Positions 34,857 through 44,858 of a DNA stretch of 64,000 nucleotides are shown here, piece after piece. Under the pieces are notes generated by a model. That model was given only the letters and a program-made list of their open reading frames with translations. It made no database searches and had not been told where the DNA came from. The position numbers and the translations under genes are program-made. This DNA is from Bacteroidota bacterium. GTDB lineage: Bacteria > Bacteroidota > Bacteroidia > UKL13-3. The stretch spans positions 124,001 to 188,000 of the forward strand of contig JAUXUD010000062.1 in assembly GCA_030680835.1 (NCBI GenBank), read 5' to 3'. How positions within the stretch are numbered: the first letter of the stretch is position 1; each line of letters starts with the position of its first letter.

Positions 34857-36220
34857 TACATGTTGTCAATTGAAAAATATTGTTTCATGGATTCACCAAT
34901 TTTATAAACATCTTCAAAACTATTATACATAGGTACGGGGCTCATTCTTATTACATCGGGTTCTCGCCAATCGGGTAAAATTCCTTGTGATTGTAAATAA
35001 TCAAACAATTTGCGGCCATCTTTTTTAACGATGATGGATAACTGGCAACCCCGTTCTGCTGGGTTTGATGGGGTGATGATGGTGAATGGAAGGTCCATTT
35101 TCACCAATTTATTTGTTGCATCCCTGGAGATGCGATGAATCGCGTCTCTACCAGTGGAAGGGTCTGGAATTGTGGATTCGCCATGAATAACATCCATTAA
35201 CAAATATTCCAGATAACCGGTTAACAATTCGCTTTTTTTTCGCAGGTTGGCCATGCCGGCTTCTTCAAATAAATCGAGGGATGCTTTGTGAATGGCCATT
35301 GGGAAAATCTGTGCATTGCTTAGCTGCCAGCCGGCTGCGCCCTGCATGGGTTTAAATCCCTTTTTCATTTTGAAGCGTTCTTTTTCGTCATGACCCCACC
35401 AGCCTGCAAAACGGGGCAGATCTTGGTTATTGCCATGGCGTTCGTTTACAAATACCCCACTGGTTCCACCCGGGCCCGAGTTTAAATATTTATAGCTGCA
35501 CCAAACGGCAAAATCCACATCCCAGTTATGCAGTTGCAAATGCAAATTTCCGGCGGCATGGGCCAGGTCGAAACCGGCGATGGCACCAACGGCATGTGCT
35601 GCTTCGGTGATAGTTTTCATATCAAATGCCTGGCCGGTATAATAATTAACCCCGCCCATCATAACAAGGGCCAGGTCGTTTTTGTGCGCGTTTATTTTGG
35701 CCAGAATATCTTCTGTACGTAAGGTGTATTCACCTTCCCGCGGTATTAATTCAATAATAGCATCATCGGGGTTGAACCCATGAAAGCGGGCCTGTGTTTC
35801 CATGGCATATTGGTCGGAGGGAAAGGCCGATGCTTCCATTAATATTTTGTAACGGGCAGGAGTGGGCCGGTAAAAGCTCACCATCATCAGGTGTAAATTG
35901 GTGGTAAGATTATTCATGATCACAACTTCCGATGGATTTGCTCCCACCACATGCGCAGCTTTTTCGTTCAAAAAGTGGTGGTAATACATCCAGGGATTCT
36001 TGCCATCAAAATGACCATCAACGCCCAATCTGGCCCAGTCGTTAAGCTCCTGCTCAATGGCGGCACGCGCATTTTTGGGTTGCAAACCCAGAGAGTTTCC
36101 ACACAGGTAAACAAGTGTTTTGCCATCCTTTTGCGGCAAATAATATTGGTTTCTAAAAGAGGCCAAAGGGTCTTCCTTGTCTAATTGTTGGGCAAATGCA
36201 AGCGTATTCTGGTACTCCAT
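34856..36220 (-). CDS. kynU: Kynureninase, with an in-frame repeat insertion
   Basis: About 454 residues. PLP enzyme that cleaves kynurenine or 3-hydroxykynurenine to (3-hydroxy)anthranilate plus alanine. Start chosen at 36220 (MEYQNTLAFAQQLDKEDPL); the frame continues 10 codons upstream without similarity. Family signs: YLCGNSLGLQPK, GGVNYYTGQAFDM, GFDLAHAAGN and the PLP lysine in WCSYKYLNSGPGGT; the C-terminal REPDVIRMSPVPMYNSFEDVY is intact. Around residue 350-370 the stretch STGRDAIHRISRDATNK is encoded by a palindromic repeat (35126-35147) inserted in frame. The position is probably a surface loop before the conserved FTIITPSNPAERGCQLS strand, so activity may be kept. The stop codon is also repeat-derived. 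Confidence 0.93.
   Translation of the reverse strand: MEYQNTLAFAQQLDKEDPLASFRNQYYLPQKDGKTLVYLCGNSLGLQPKNARAAIEQELNDWARLGVDGHFDGKNPWMYYHHFLNEKAAHVVGANPSEVVIMNNLTTNLHLMMVSFYRPTPARYKILMEASAFPSDQYAMETQARFHGFNPDDAIIELIPREGEYTLRTEDILAKINAHKNDLALVMMGGVNYYTGQAFDMKTITEAAHAVGAIAGFDLAHAAGNLHLQLHNWDVDFAVWCSYKYLNSGPGGTSGVFVNERHGNNQDLPRFAGWWGHDEKERFKMKKGFKPMQGAAGWQLSNAQIFPMAIHKASLDLFEEAGMANLRKKSELLTGYLEYLLMDVIHGESTIPDPSTGRDAIHRISRDATNKLVKMDLPFTIITPSNPAERGCQLSIIVKKDGRKLFDYLQSQGILPDWREPDVIRMSPVPMYNSFEDVYKIGESMKQYFSIDNM
35126..35147. repeat. GAGATGCGAT/ATCGCGTCTC palindrome inside the kynureninase gene
   Basis: Same repeat as at 34769-34790, with shared flanks (CATCCCTG before, TAC after). It is translated in frame within kynU as part of GRDAIHRISRD. 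Confidence 0.85.
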
Positions 36221-36295
36221 GCTATGGGTTAAGCGGGCAATATAAAACAATTCTTAATTTGTTTCAATCCAAAATTTGATGCAAATTTGTTGTTG

Positions 36296-36817
36296 ATGAA
36301 CGCAACTACCGTAAAAATTATTCCTGCTGCATGGAAACATTATGCGTTACTGGCCGAACTGGGCAGCACTACTTTTTATGAAACCTTTGCAGAGGATAAC
36401 AGCGAAGCGGATATGAGGTACTATATATCCAAAACCTACAGCAAGGAAAAAATGCTTGAGAACATAAGAAATCCTGCAATTAAATACTTTGTGGCTTATG
36501 GTGAAAACAACGATTTGGGGTATATCAAATTAATTCATGATGCAAATATTGACGGCCTCAGCGGAAGAGTAATGGAGCTTGAAAAAATATATGTACGCAA
36601 AGATGCGATTGGAACAAAAATAGGTTCAGCATTAATGGAACAAGCGATTAATTACGCAAAAGAAAACGGCTACAATTATTTGTTCCTGGGTGTATGGCAG
36701 GATAACGAAAGAGCCATTTCGTTTTATCAAAAATATGGGTTCAAAACATTTGCAACCCGAAAATTTACCCTGGGTAAAAGGGTTTGTGATGATTATTTGA
36801 TGGCGTTGGAATTATAG
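36296..36817 (+). CDS. GNAT family N-acetyltransferase
   Basis: 173 residues from the ATG at 36296 (MNATTVKIIPAAWKHYALLAELG); an in-frame TTG 9 nt earlier is less likely. The acetyl-CoA-binding motif A is V/I-Y-V-R-x6-G-T-K-I-G-S-A-L-M (IYVRKDAIGTKIGSALMEQA), and motif B follows as YLFLGVWQDNERAISFYQKYGF, typical of RimI/spermidine-acetyltransferase-like members. FYETFAEDNSEADMRYYI near the N-terminus resembles the substrate-binding region of the PaiA-like group. Substrate unknown. Divergent from kynU. Confidence 0.88.
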   Translation: MNATTVKIIPAAWKHYALLAELGSTTFYETFAEDNSEADMRYYISKTYSKEKMLENIRNPAIKYFVAYGENNDLGYIKLIHDANIDGLSGRVMELEKIYVRKDAIGTKIGSALMEQAINYAKENGYNYLFLGVWQDNERAISFYQKYGFKTFATRKFTLGKRVCDDYLMALEL

Positions 36818-36981
36818 GTTTGGCTGTTATTTTATATAACAACAATACTAAATACGAAGCAAACACAAATCTCTTAAAATTCTCTTAATAAGTGTTTTGG
36901 AGTTCAGGTTACTAACAAATTACTTTCATAAACGAGCATTTAATACTTGCTTTGTATTTAATAAAATGAAAGGAAATTACT

Positions 36982-39900
36982 ATGGTAAAAATTTACAAAA
37001 CAATTTTTCTAAAAAAGGTATTATTATCATTGGCTTTTACAATTGCCATTTATACGGGCATGGCTCAAACGGTAATACCCTTACCTGCTCATGCATCTTC
37101 CTATTCGGGCAATACAAGAGGCATGTGGTTTACAGCACCGGTTAGTTTTACAATAACCGGTTTACGCGTTCCTACAGATGTAGGAACGGGGGCGCAATCC
37201 CTTCACCTGGTAAGATTCCCAACAGTACCCCCTACCTACAGTGCAACCACCACCACTTTCACAACTTTGTACTATGGGGCCAACATTGCCACTACTACAT
37301 TTATTCCGGTAAACATTACCGTAAATGCGGGCGATGTAATTGGTGTGCTGGGAGCAAGAAACAATGGGAGTGGAACCGGATTAACATCTTATGGAGCAGC
37401 AGCCTCCGCAACAACCATTGCAGGAGCCTCTGCAACATTGTACCGCTTAGGATGGCAGGGAAGTATTTTATCAGGCCCTGCTGCCAATTTTTGGTATGAA
37501 GCCTCTTCTATAGGCAGAGTTGAAATTCAGTATGTAACCACAAGTGGAACCAATAATGCAGGCATATCCGGTCTTATATCGCCGATTTCATTTTGTGCCG
37601 GAACCCATCAAATCAAAATAAAAATTGCCGATAAAGGCACCAATCGCCTGGATAGTGTTCGGGTAAACTGGCAGATGGATGGAGTTCCCCAACCCACTAT
37701 ATATTGGACATCGCCTCTTGATACTTTGGGGAGTCCCTCTTTCCCCAATGATACAATTATTACTCTGGGGAGTATGACGTTTGTTTCGGGTATTGCCCGA
37801 ACATTAAAGGCATGGACATCTATGCCGAATGGGGTGGCGGATACATCAAATAATGACGACACCTTAAATGTAGTTTTAAAGTCTTCTTTGAACGGAATCT
37901 ATACCATTGGCGGCTCAAGTCCGGATTACCCAACACTTGCGGCAGCAGCAGCAGATTTAAACAGCTATGGCATTTGTAGTCCGGTTGTGCTTAACATACG
38001 ATCGGGAACATACAGCGGACAAGCAAATTTTGGAAACATTTCAGGTGTTTCTGCTACAAATACAATACTTATTCAATCACAGACCAATCATCGGGATTCA
38101 GTGACTTTAACGTATTCAGCTACCGCAACAACAGATAATTATACTTTAAAAATTACGAATTCAAATTATATCAAAATTAAAGATATTACGATTGTAGCAA
38201 CGGGCACAACATATGCCAGAGCCCTTGAAATTGCAGGTACTTCTTCGTTTGATACCATTCAGAATTGTTCCCTAATAACCATTGCGAGCACTGCATCTTC
38301 TGCAAATATTGCTGCACTGTTTGCAGATCCGCTTACAGGGGGTAATAATGTGATTAAAAACAATGGCATAAGCGGGGGTTCATATGGTTTGTTTTATTCG
38401 GGAACTTCTACCTCGGTTCAAACTTCAAATAATGTTATTGAAGGCAATACCATTACAGGGGCAGGCTATTATTCTGCATATATTTATTATACCCTCAATA
38501 CCATATTCCGTAATAATACGGTTAGTGTAACTGCACCTTCTTACACCACCCATTATGCGGTTACAATTGGTTATTCTGATGGCCCCATTGAAGTTACAGG
38601 TAACAAGGTTACCGCAACAGGTCTTTCTGCAACCCTTCATGGCTTGAGAATTTATTATTGTGATGCATCGGCCACACAAAAGGGATTAGTAGCCAATAAT
38701 GTAATCACTGTGCAATCATCAGGAACTACGTATGGATTTTATTGTTATAATTCAAGTTATCAGAATTATTACCATAACAGCGTAAATTCTATTAGCACAG
38801 GTGCAACCAACTATGCAGCATACCTGTATAATTCATCAGCATCTTATGATTTCAATACATTTAGAAATAATATATATGCCAATACCGGTACAACAGGCTA
38901 TGCCATGTATGTTTATAATCCCCTATACATAAGTGGCGATTACAATCTGTTATATTCTACCGGTGTGGGTATGGTTTACAAAGGAGTAGCTACCGCAACG
39001 GCATATACTACATTGAATGCGTACAGGGCTGCGTTTCCAACCCAGGAAACAAACTCCATCGTTTATTTTCCAGCCTTTACAAGTTCCTCAAACCATCAAC
39101 CCAATACAGCTGATACAGCTTCATGGGCCATGAACGGAAGAGGTATTCAAAACACTTTGGTAACAACCGACATTAATGGAACTCCACGGCCAACAACCCT
39201 GGCAACGGGAGTACCCGATTTGGGTGCTTATGAGTTTACACCCAATTCAATTCCACCGTTGGCTACCATGGTTGCCGGACCTGCCATAACAGGTTATGTA
39301 AACCAAATATACCTGTTTGGTGGAGATACCATTGCTCGGCTTGCTTTTGACAGTGTTTACGGTGCACCGGCATTCGTACATGTGCGTAGAAGTACCGGAA
39401 CAGTACCACCCAATATGGGCGCATCACCGAGTAATTATATGTTTTTTTACGACAGCATTTATGCGCCATCGGGAACCTATAGTTATGATATGGAAATGTT
39501 TTACAAAAATGCCTGGTTGGGAACCATGAGCAATGAAGGCAATATGACAATCATAAAAAGTATTAACCCGCCTTCGGCTCCATGGGTATTAACAGGATTT
39601 ACGCCAACAGTAGATTCAACAAACAATAAAATTACAGCCACGTCACTTACAAGTTTTGGCGTATATGCCGGAACCGATGTAAGTTCTCCTTTACCGGTTA
39701 AACTACTCAGCTTAAATGCAAATGCAACAGCAAAAAGCATTCATGTTAGTTGGATTACTGCAAGTGAAATAAACAGCAATTATTTTAGTTTAGAGCGCTC
39801 ATCAGATGGTAAACTTTTTGAATCCATTACAAGCATTAAAGCATCAGGCAACAGCAAATCATACCGCAAATATTCATTTGATGATGTACAGGGCAAATCA

Positions 39901-40245
39901 CTACTCAGCAAAGGAATGCTGTATTATCGATTGGCCATTTTTGATAGGGATGGAAAAATGGAATATTCAAAAACAGTGGCGGTAAAAGAAAACAATAAGC
40001 TTTGTTTAAATACAGAAATTTTCCCGAATCCTTTTAGTGATCAGCTCGTATTAAATGTCGATAATTTTGATGAAGCTGAGATCAAAGTAGAAATTATGGA
40101 CATCTATGGCAAATTGCGATACAGCGGCAGTTTTACAGGCAACAGCCATATCATCAACAATATGGATGTATTGCCGGCAGGAATATATTTTGCGAAATTG
40201 AGCAGCAATTTAGAAATTAAAGTAGTAGCTTTGATTAAGCGGTAA
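36982..40245 (+). CDS. T9SS-secreted beta-helix protein, copy 1
   Basis: 1087 residues. An AAAGGAAA stretch 8 nt before the ATG fits a ribosome-binding site. Signal peptide ends TGMAQ (about 29). Residues 30-185 form a beta-sandwich-like domain (YSGNTRGMWFTAPVSFTITGLRVP ... VGRVEIQYV); 190-300 a CARDB-like domain (NNAGISGLISP ... WKTSPLDTLG type); 305-740 a right-handed parallel beta-helix (SPDYPTLAAAAADLNSYGICSPVVLNIRSG with many N-N-x-I turns); then a PDLGAYEF segment and two more beta domains. The end (EIFPNPFSDQLVLNVDNF ... LPAGIYFAKLSS ... LIKR) is a type A T9SS sorting domain. Probably a surface polysaccharide-binding or -degrading protein; no catalytic residues can be claimed. Paralogue of the next gene. 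Confidence 0.88.
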   Translation: MVKIYKTIFLKKVLLSLAFTIAIYTGMAQTVIPLPAHASSYSGNTRGMWFTAPVSFTITGLRVPTDVGTGAQSLHLVRFPTVPPTYSATTTTFTTLYYGANIATTTFIPVNITVNAGDVIGVLGARNNGSGTGLTSYGAAASATTIAGASATLYRLGWQGSILSGPAANFWYEASSIGRVEIQYVTTSGTNNAGISGLISPISFCAGTHQIKIKIADKGTNRLDSVRVNWQMDGVPQPTIYWTSPLDTLGSPSFPNDTIITLGSMTFVSGIARTLKAWTSMPNGVADTSNNDDTLNVVLKSSLNGIYTIGGSSPDYPTLAAAAADLNSYGICSPVVLNIRSGTYSGQANFGNISGVSATNTILIQSQTNHRDSVTLTYSATATTDNYTLKITNSNYIKIKDITIVATGTTYARALEIAGTSSFDTIQNCSLITIASTASSANIAALFADPLTGGNNVIKNNGISGGSYGLFYSGTSTSVQTSNNVIEGNTITGAGYYSAYIYYTLNTIFRNNTVSVTAPSYTTHYAVTIGYSDGPIEVTGNKVTATGLSATLHGLRIYYCDASATQKGLVANNVITVQSSGTTYGFYCYNSSYQNYYHNSVNSISTGATNYAAYLYNSSASYDFNTFRNNIYANTGTTGYAMYVYNPLYISGDYNLLYSTGVGMVYKGVATATAYTTLNAYRAAFPTQETNSIVYFPAFTSSSNHQPNTADTASWAMNGRGIQNTLVTTDINGTPRPTTLATGVPDLGAYEFTPNSIPPLATMVAGPAITGYVNQIYLFGGDTIARLAFDSVYGAPAFVHVRRSTGTVPPNMGASPSNYMFFYDSIYAPSGTYSYDMEMFYKNAWLGTMSNEGNMTIIKSINPPSAPWVLTGFTPTVDSTNNKITATSLTSFGVYAGTDVSSPLPVKLLSLNANATAKSIHVSWITASEINSNYFSLERSSDGKLFESITSIKASGNSKSYRKYSFDDVQGKSLLSKGMLYYRLAIFDRDGKMEYSKTVAVKENNKLCLNTEIFPNPFSDQLVLNVDNFDEAEIKVEIMDIYGKLRYSGSFTGNSHIINNMDVLPAGIYFAKLSSNLEIKVVALIKR

Positions 40246-40278
40246 GATTTCTAAATAAGCAATTATATCGCTGCTACA

Positions 40279-40352
40279 TTCGACCCCGATGGGGTCGTAG
40301 GTTTATAGATACATGCACCCTGCTATAAACCTGCGACCCCATCGGGGTCGAA
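40279..40352. repeat. Inverted repeat CGACCCCGATGGGGTCG, copy A
   Basis: 30-nt arms (40279-40308 and 40323-40352) with one mismatch and a 14-nt loop, each arm itself containing the palindrome GACCCCGATGGGGTC. It lies between the two paralogous T9SS genes. Copy B is at 48862-48935. Confidence 0.85.
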
Positions 40353-40410
40353 CAAAACATTAATGTCGACATTGATTCATTAACTATTTTAAACGTACAT
40401 AATAAACAAA

Positions 40411-43400
40411 ATGATAAGACACTTTTTAAACATAAATTTAAAAAAATGTCATTCAATAATTATTATATTATTCCTATCGGGGTTCATACATACCCGTGCC
40501 CAAACTGTAATCCCAATACTACCGGATGCTTATTCTTATGTAGGCAATACCCAGGGCTTTTGGTTTACCTCTCCAACAAGCATTATCATAACCGGGCTGC
40601 GGGTTCCGGATGATGGGATAATTGGAGACCAATCCCTTCAATTGATTAAACTCAATGCGCCGCCTCCGGTTTACACTTCATATACATCCACATTTACAAC
40701 CTTACACTATTCTCAAAACATTTCTGGGTTCAATTTCATTCCAGTAAATATTCCGGTAAATGCTGGTGAACGAATTGGAATTCTTGGATGCAGAAGCAGT
40801 GGTACCGGCCAAAGCATTAGCTCATTGTCTGAAGACTCAATATATGTTTCCAATATTGCAGGTATTCCGGTTACATTAACAAGAGCCGGTTGTCAGAGCA
40901 ACATCATAAACGGAGCGGCTACCAGTTTTTGGCAGGCACCTTCAAGCCATCAGATTGGCCGGGTAGAAATTATGTATATTGTACCCAGAGGAAAAAATAA
41001 TGCGGGCATTACCGGACTTGTTTCGCCGGGTTTATTTTGCGGAGGTCCGCAAACCATTAAAATAAGGTTGGCCGATAAAGGGGCAAACCGTTTGGATAGT
41101 GTGCGGATTAACTGGAAGCTTGATGGAATTTCACAATCCACCATATACTGGACTTCGCCCCTTGATACCCTGGGAAGTTCTGCCCATGCAAATGATACCG
41201 TTATCACTTTAGGGAATGCTCCTTTTACATTTGGTGTGGGACGAACGCTCAAAGCCTGGACATCGATGCCCAATGGCGTTGCAGATACTATGAATGCGGA
41301 TGATACCCTGAACATTGTATTAAAAACAGGCTTAAGCGGGAATTATACCGTTGGAGGCAACAGCCCCGATTATCCAAATATTCTTTATGCCGTTGCCGAA
41401 TTAAACAGCTTTGGTGTTTGCGGTCCGGTTGATTTTACCATACGGTCGGGAGCCTATAATGGCCGGCTCTCTATCGGAAACGTTGGGGGAACATCTGCAG
41501 GTAATCCGGTTGTATTCAGGTCATCGGCCAATCACCCCGACTCTGTAATGATTAATTATGCTTCCCCAAATGTTACAACCGGGGTTTTAAATTTAAATGG
41601 CAGCTCCTGTTTGAAATTTAAATCCTTAACATTTAATCAAACCTATTATGGTGCCAGCAGTTGTATTTATATTAACGGATCTGCTTCCAACGACACTTTT
41701 GAAAACTGTAATATTAACTCAATAACTACGCCAACCGCCATCAGCTATGCCGTTTATGATCCCTCATCAGGGTACACAAATGGACTGGTTCTAAAAAACA
41801 ACCGGATTAGCGGCGGATACCACAATATTTACCTGGAAGGAACCAGCAATTGTGTAATTGATGGCAATATTTTACAAGGCTCTTTTTCGGGCTCATACTC
41901 CCTTTATAATAATAACCGGATTAAGTTTAAAAACAATACCTTAAATCCGCTTATCACCAATGCCATTCAGGATTTTGATTTCTGGTATGCAGATTCCTCA
42001 GCAGACTTTACCGGGAATAAAATCAATCTGCAAAACCCGGCATGCAATATGTATTTTTACTATTGGAGAAATGGCAATAATGACCGCAGTTTAATTGCGA
42101 ATAATGTTTTTACAGGTAGTGTTGCCGCAACAACAATAAATATTTATATGGGTTATAGTTCAACCCATTTGGGCATCTATCACAACTCATTTAACTTAAA
42201 TTATATCAGCGGAGTGGGTCCAACCATTTTTAATGACGGCGCGAACGGAATTGACGTAAAAAACAATGTGTTTGCAAACAATGCAAGCGGCTGTGCGGCG
42301 AGTTTTTATTATCCACCCTCTGTTTATGCGGTAACGAGTGATTATAATAACTTTTATACCAATGGTCCGGTTTTAATACGTGTTGTAAATCCGCCTGCCA
42401 ATTCTGCCAATCTTCCGCTCTGGAGAGCAGCAAATCCGGGTGTGGAGAATAATTCCATGAATTACCGTCCGGGTTTTACCTCTGGCATAAACCTGATGCC
42501 GAATGCATTTGACTCCGCTTCCTGGTGTCTTAATGGAAGAGGGGATCATATAGTTGCCGTTACGGATGATATCAATGGAATATCCCGCCCGGTAAATAAA
42601 ACATCAGGGGTGCCCGATATTGGTGCCTATGAATTTACCCCACAGGTGCTTCCTCCTGTTGCTACTATGGTTTCGGGACCTGCCATAAGCGGTTATACAG
42701 GTCAGGTATATTCATTTGGCAGCGAAATAATTGCTAGAATTTCCTGGAATAACACATATGAAATTCCGCCTTTTGTGCATATTCGTCGGCGAACCGGAAT
42801 TCCACCGGCTCATATCATACCCGCTTCAACTCCAAACTATATGTTTTTTTATGATAGTATTTATGTGCCACCGGGCAATTACTCATATTTACTCGACCTT
42901 GAATATAAAGATCCCTGGCTGGGAAAGATAAACAACGAAGCAAATTTAGCGGTCATAAAAAACACAAACCCACCTCTTACTCAATGGGCACTCACTTCGT
43001 CCACACCCACGGTAGATGTAACTTTTAACAAAATAAGTACCCCGGTACTCACCAGTTTTGGTTTATTTACAGGTACCGATGTGAGCAATCCCTTACCCGT
43101 TCATCTGCTGAATTTATATGCCGCTTCAACAGCAAAAAACATACATGTAAGCTGGATTACTGCATCTGAAATCAACAGCAGTTATTTTAACCTGGAGCGC
43201 TCAACAGATGGAAAACAATTTGAGGTTATTACACAGCTAAAAGCATCCGGCAACAGCAAAACATACCGCGAATATGCCTACGATGATATCGCCGGAAAAT
43301 CATTACTTTCAAAGGGAATGGTTTACTACCGCCTGGCGATAATAGATATCGATGGTGCTTCGGATTATTCAAAAATTGTGGCTGTTAAGGAAAATCATAT

Positions 43401-43647
43401 AACAGAATTAATTGTGGAAGTTTTTCCGAATCCGTTTAGCGATCAGCTCTTATTAAAAGCAGATAATTTTGAAGATACCGAAATGCAAATTGAAATACTT
43501 GATTTGAACGGAAAGCAGGTTTATACAAATAGTTTTACAGGCAGTAGTCATATTGTTAATAATTTGGAATCTTTACCGGCCGGAATCTATTTTGCGAAAT
43601 TAAGCAGTAATGCAGAAACCAAAGTTGTGAAGCTGGTGAAGAGGTAA
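40411..43647 (+). CDS. T9SS-secreted beta-helix protein, copy 2
   Basis: 1078 residues with the same domain order as its upstream neighbour: export signal (LFLSGFIHTRAQ), N-terminal beta-sandwich (YVGNTQGFWFTSPTSIIITGLRVP), CARDB-like part (SPLDTLGSSAHANDTVITLGN), beta-helix (SPDYPNILYAVAELNSFGVCGPVDFTIRSG), PDIGAYEFTP, and a near-identical T9SS tail (VFPNPFSDQLLLKADNF ... LPAGIYFAKLSS ... LVKR). The strongest identity is in the sorting domain and the CARDB region; the helix region has diverged most, suggesting different ligand specificity. Tandem duplication, with a palindromic repeat between the copies. Confidence 0.88.
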   Translation: MIRHFLNINLKKCHSIIIILFLSGFIHTRAQTVIPILPDAYSYVGNTQGFWFTSPTSIIITGLRVPDDGIIGDQSLQLIKLNAPPPVYTSYTSTFTTLHYSQNISGFNFIPVNIPVNAGERIGILGCRSSGTGQSISSLSEDSIYVSNIAGIPVTLTRAGCQSNIINGAATSFWQAPSSHQIGRVEIMYIVPRGKNNAGITGLVSPGLFCGGPQTIKIRLADKGANRLDSVRINWKLDGISQSTIYWTSPLDTLGSSAHANDTVITLGNAPFTFGVGRTLKAWTSMPNGVADTMNADDTLNIVLKTGLSGNYTVGGNSPDYPNILYAVAELNSFGVCGPVDFTIRSGAYNGRLSIGNVGGTSAGNPVVFRSSANHPDSVMINYASPNVTTGVLNLNGSSCLKFKSLTFNQTYYGASSCIYINGSASNDTFENCNINSITTPTAISYAVYDPSSGYTNGLVLKNNRISGGYHNIYLEGTSNCVIDGNILQGSFSGSYSLYNNNRIKFKNNTLNPLITNAIQDFDFWYADSSADFTGNKINLQNPACNMYFYYWRNGNNDRSLIANNVFTGSVAATTINIYMGYSSTHLGIYHNSFNLNYISGVGPTIFNDGANGIDVKNNVFANNASGCAASFYYPPSVYAVTSDYNNFYTNGPVLIRVVNPPANSANLPLWRAANPGVENNSMNYRPGFTSGINLMPNAFDSASWCLNGRGDHIVAVTDDINGISRPVNKTSGVPDIGAYEFTPQVLPPVATMVSGPAISGYTGQVYSFGSEIIARISWNNTYEIPPFVHIRRRTGIPPAHIIPASTPNYMFFYDSIYVPPGNYSYLLDLEYKDPWLGKINNEANLAVIKNTNPPLTQWALTSSTPTVDVTFNKISTPVLTSFGLFTGTDVSNPLPVHLLNLYAASTAKNIHVSWITASEINSSYFNLERSTDGKQFEVITQLKASGNSKTYREYAYDDIAGKSLLSKGMVYYRLAIIDIDGASDYSKIVAVKENHITELIVEVFPNPFSDQLLLKADNFEDTEMQIEILDLNGKQVYTNSFTGSSHIVNNLESLPAGIYFAKLSSNAETKVVKLVKR

Positions 43648-43702
43648 TTTATAACACCAATTTACAACAATGAACCTACAATAAAATTAATCGAGCGATT
43701 TC

Positions 43703-43930
43703 TTAAATTGCACTTAAGAATTCGTCTGTTTCAATTTTTGCTTGTTTTAAAATACCCCTTAATGTTCCTTCGGCTATTACTTTATGTAATGGTACTACAG
43801 TTCCAATTTCACCATCTTTGGTTTTCTTTTTTAAAATCACATGACTTCCTTTTTGTCGGATGGCCCCAAATCCAAATTGTGCTAATATTTTTATTAATTC
43901 TTTACCGGAAAGTTGGGGCATTTTAGGCAT
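43703..43930 (-). CDS. hicA: HicA-like mRNA interferase toxin
   Basis: 75 residues. A double-stranded-RNA-binding-like fold that cleaves mRNA when free. The conserved core LSGKELIKILAQFGFGAIRQKGSHVILKK holds the catalytic His30 in the GSH motif, followed by VVPLHKVIAEGTLRGILKQAKI, standard for HicA/YcfA proteins. The start overlaps the end of the antitoxin gene by 8 nt. In the order antitoxin-toxin, the reverse of the E. coli hicAB order. Confidence 0.9.
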   Translation of the reverse strand: MPKMPQLSGKELIKILAQFGFGAIRQKGSHVILKKKTKDGEIGTVVPLHKVIAEGTLRGILKQAKIETDEFLSAI

Positions 43931-44138
43931 ACAATTCTGTTGAAAAAGTAGTAATGAAAGTTGGAGAAAAATCGCCCTGTGGAAATTCTTCCAAATAAAG
44001 CTCGGTTGCCTCCTTAAGATTCAGCAGTGCTTCTTCAATACTATAACCCTGACTTATAGTTCCAACTTCAACGCATGTTGCAACATATATTTCGCCCTCT
44101 TTGTGTATACTGGCTGTGTATGTTTTCTGTTTGGTCAT
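43923..44138 (-). CDS. hicB: HicB-like antitoxin
   Basis: 71 residues from the ATG at 44138 (MTKQKTYTASIHKEGEIYVATC). The partial RNase H-like fold is recognisable: YVATCVEVGTISQGYSIEEALLNLKEATELYLEE. No C-terminal DNA-binding domain is visible, so autoregulation by this short form is uncertain. Start chosen because a TACTTTTG element ends 7 nt before it and residues upstream are not conserved. Forms an operon with hicA. Confidence 0.9.
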   Translation of the reverse strand: MTKQKTYTASIHKEGEIYVATCVEVGTISQGYSIEEALLNLKEATELYLEEFPQGDFSPTFITTFSTELYA

Positions 44139-44145
44139 TGTATAA

Positions 44146-44172
44146 CAAAAGTAAGAAATTAATTTCACAAAC
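44146..44172 (-). promoter_or_regulatory. hicBA promoter (TTG-N19-TACTTTTG)
   Basis: -7 element at 44146-44153 with an exact 19-nt spacing to an upstream TTG, and only 7 nt from the ATG. This is one of the best promoter matches in the window and predicts a leaderless or nearly leaderless antitoxin mRNA. Confidence 0.6.
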
Positions 44173-44176
44173 CAAT

Positions 44177-44857
44177 TTACATTTTAATAATTTTCCCGTC
44201 TTCAATTTCAATGATACGGCTTGAACGCGAAGCAAATTCGGTATCGTGGGTTACAATTAAAAGCGATTGATTATAAACTTCTGCGAGCTCCTGAAAAATA
44301 TGAAACACGTTTTCGCTGTTCATTTTATCAAGGTTTCCTGTAGGTTCATCTCCCATAATAATAAGCGGATCATTGATTAAAGAACGGGCTATGGCAACCC
44401 GCTGTTTTTCTCCGCCCGAAAGTTGGTTGGGCTTTTTTAAAGCTTCGTTTTCTATACCCAGAATTTTCAGTTTATCGTAGGCTCTTTGTTCCACTTCATG
44501 CTCGGGATATTTGCCTAATTTTAAACCGGGCAACATCACATTTTTTAAAACCGAAAATTCATTCAGCAAATAATGAAACTGAAATACAAATCCAATTTTT
44601 TCATTCCGGACCCGGGCCAGTTCCCCTTCCTTTTTGCCTCGGGTAGAAATGCCATCAATCCATACATCTCCTTCATAATCGGTATCCATGGTAGAGAGGA
44701 TATAAAGCAAGGTTGATTTGCCACAACCCGATTTGCCAATCACGGCAACCAGTTCACCTTTATTTACCGAAAAATTCATCTCTTTCAATACCTGAAACTT
44801 TACAGGATCATAAAAATATTTAGAAAGGTTTTTGGCTTCCAGAATTACTTTACTCAT
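44177..44857 (-). CDS. ABC transporter ATP-binding protein (MacB/LolD type)
   Basis: 226 residues. Walker [10 protein letters not shown] (39-47), signature [15 protein letters not shown], Walker [14 protein letters not shown] and the H-loop IVTHD are intact. [32 protein letters not shown] matches the LolD/MacB class that powers mechanotransmission-type export rather than transport through the membrane domain. Third gene of an operon with adaptor (46115) and permease (44859); 1 nt separates it from the permease. Confidence 0.94.
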   Translation of the reverse strand: MSKVILEAKNLSKYFYDPVKFQVLKEMNFSVNKGELVAVIGKSGCGKSTLLYILSTMDTDYEGDVWIDGISTRGKKEGELARVRNEKIGFVFQFHYLLNEFSVLKNVMLPGLKLGKYPEHEVEQRAYDKLKILGIENEALKKPNQLSGGEKQRVAIARSLINDPLIIMGDEPTGNLDKMNSENVFHIFQELAEVYNQSLLIVTHDTEFASRSSRIIEIEDGKIIKM

Positions 44858-44858
44858 A

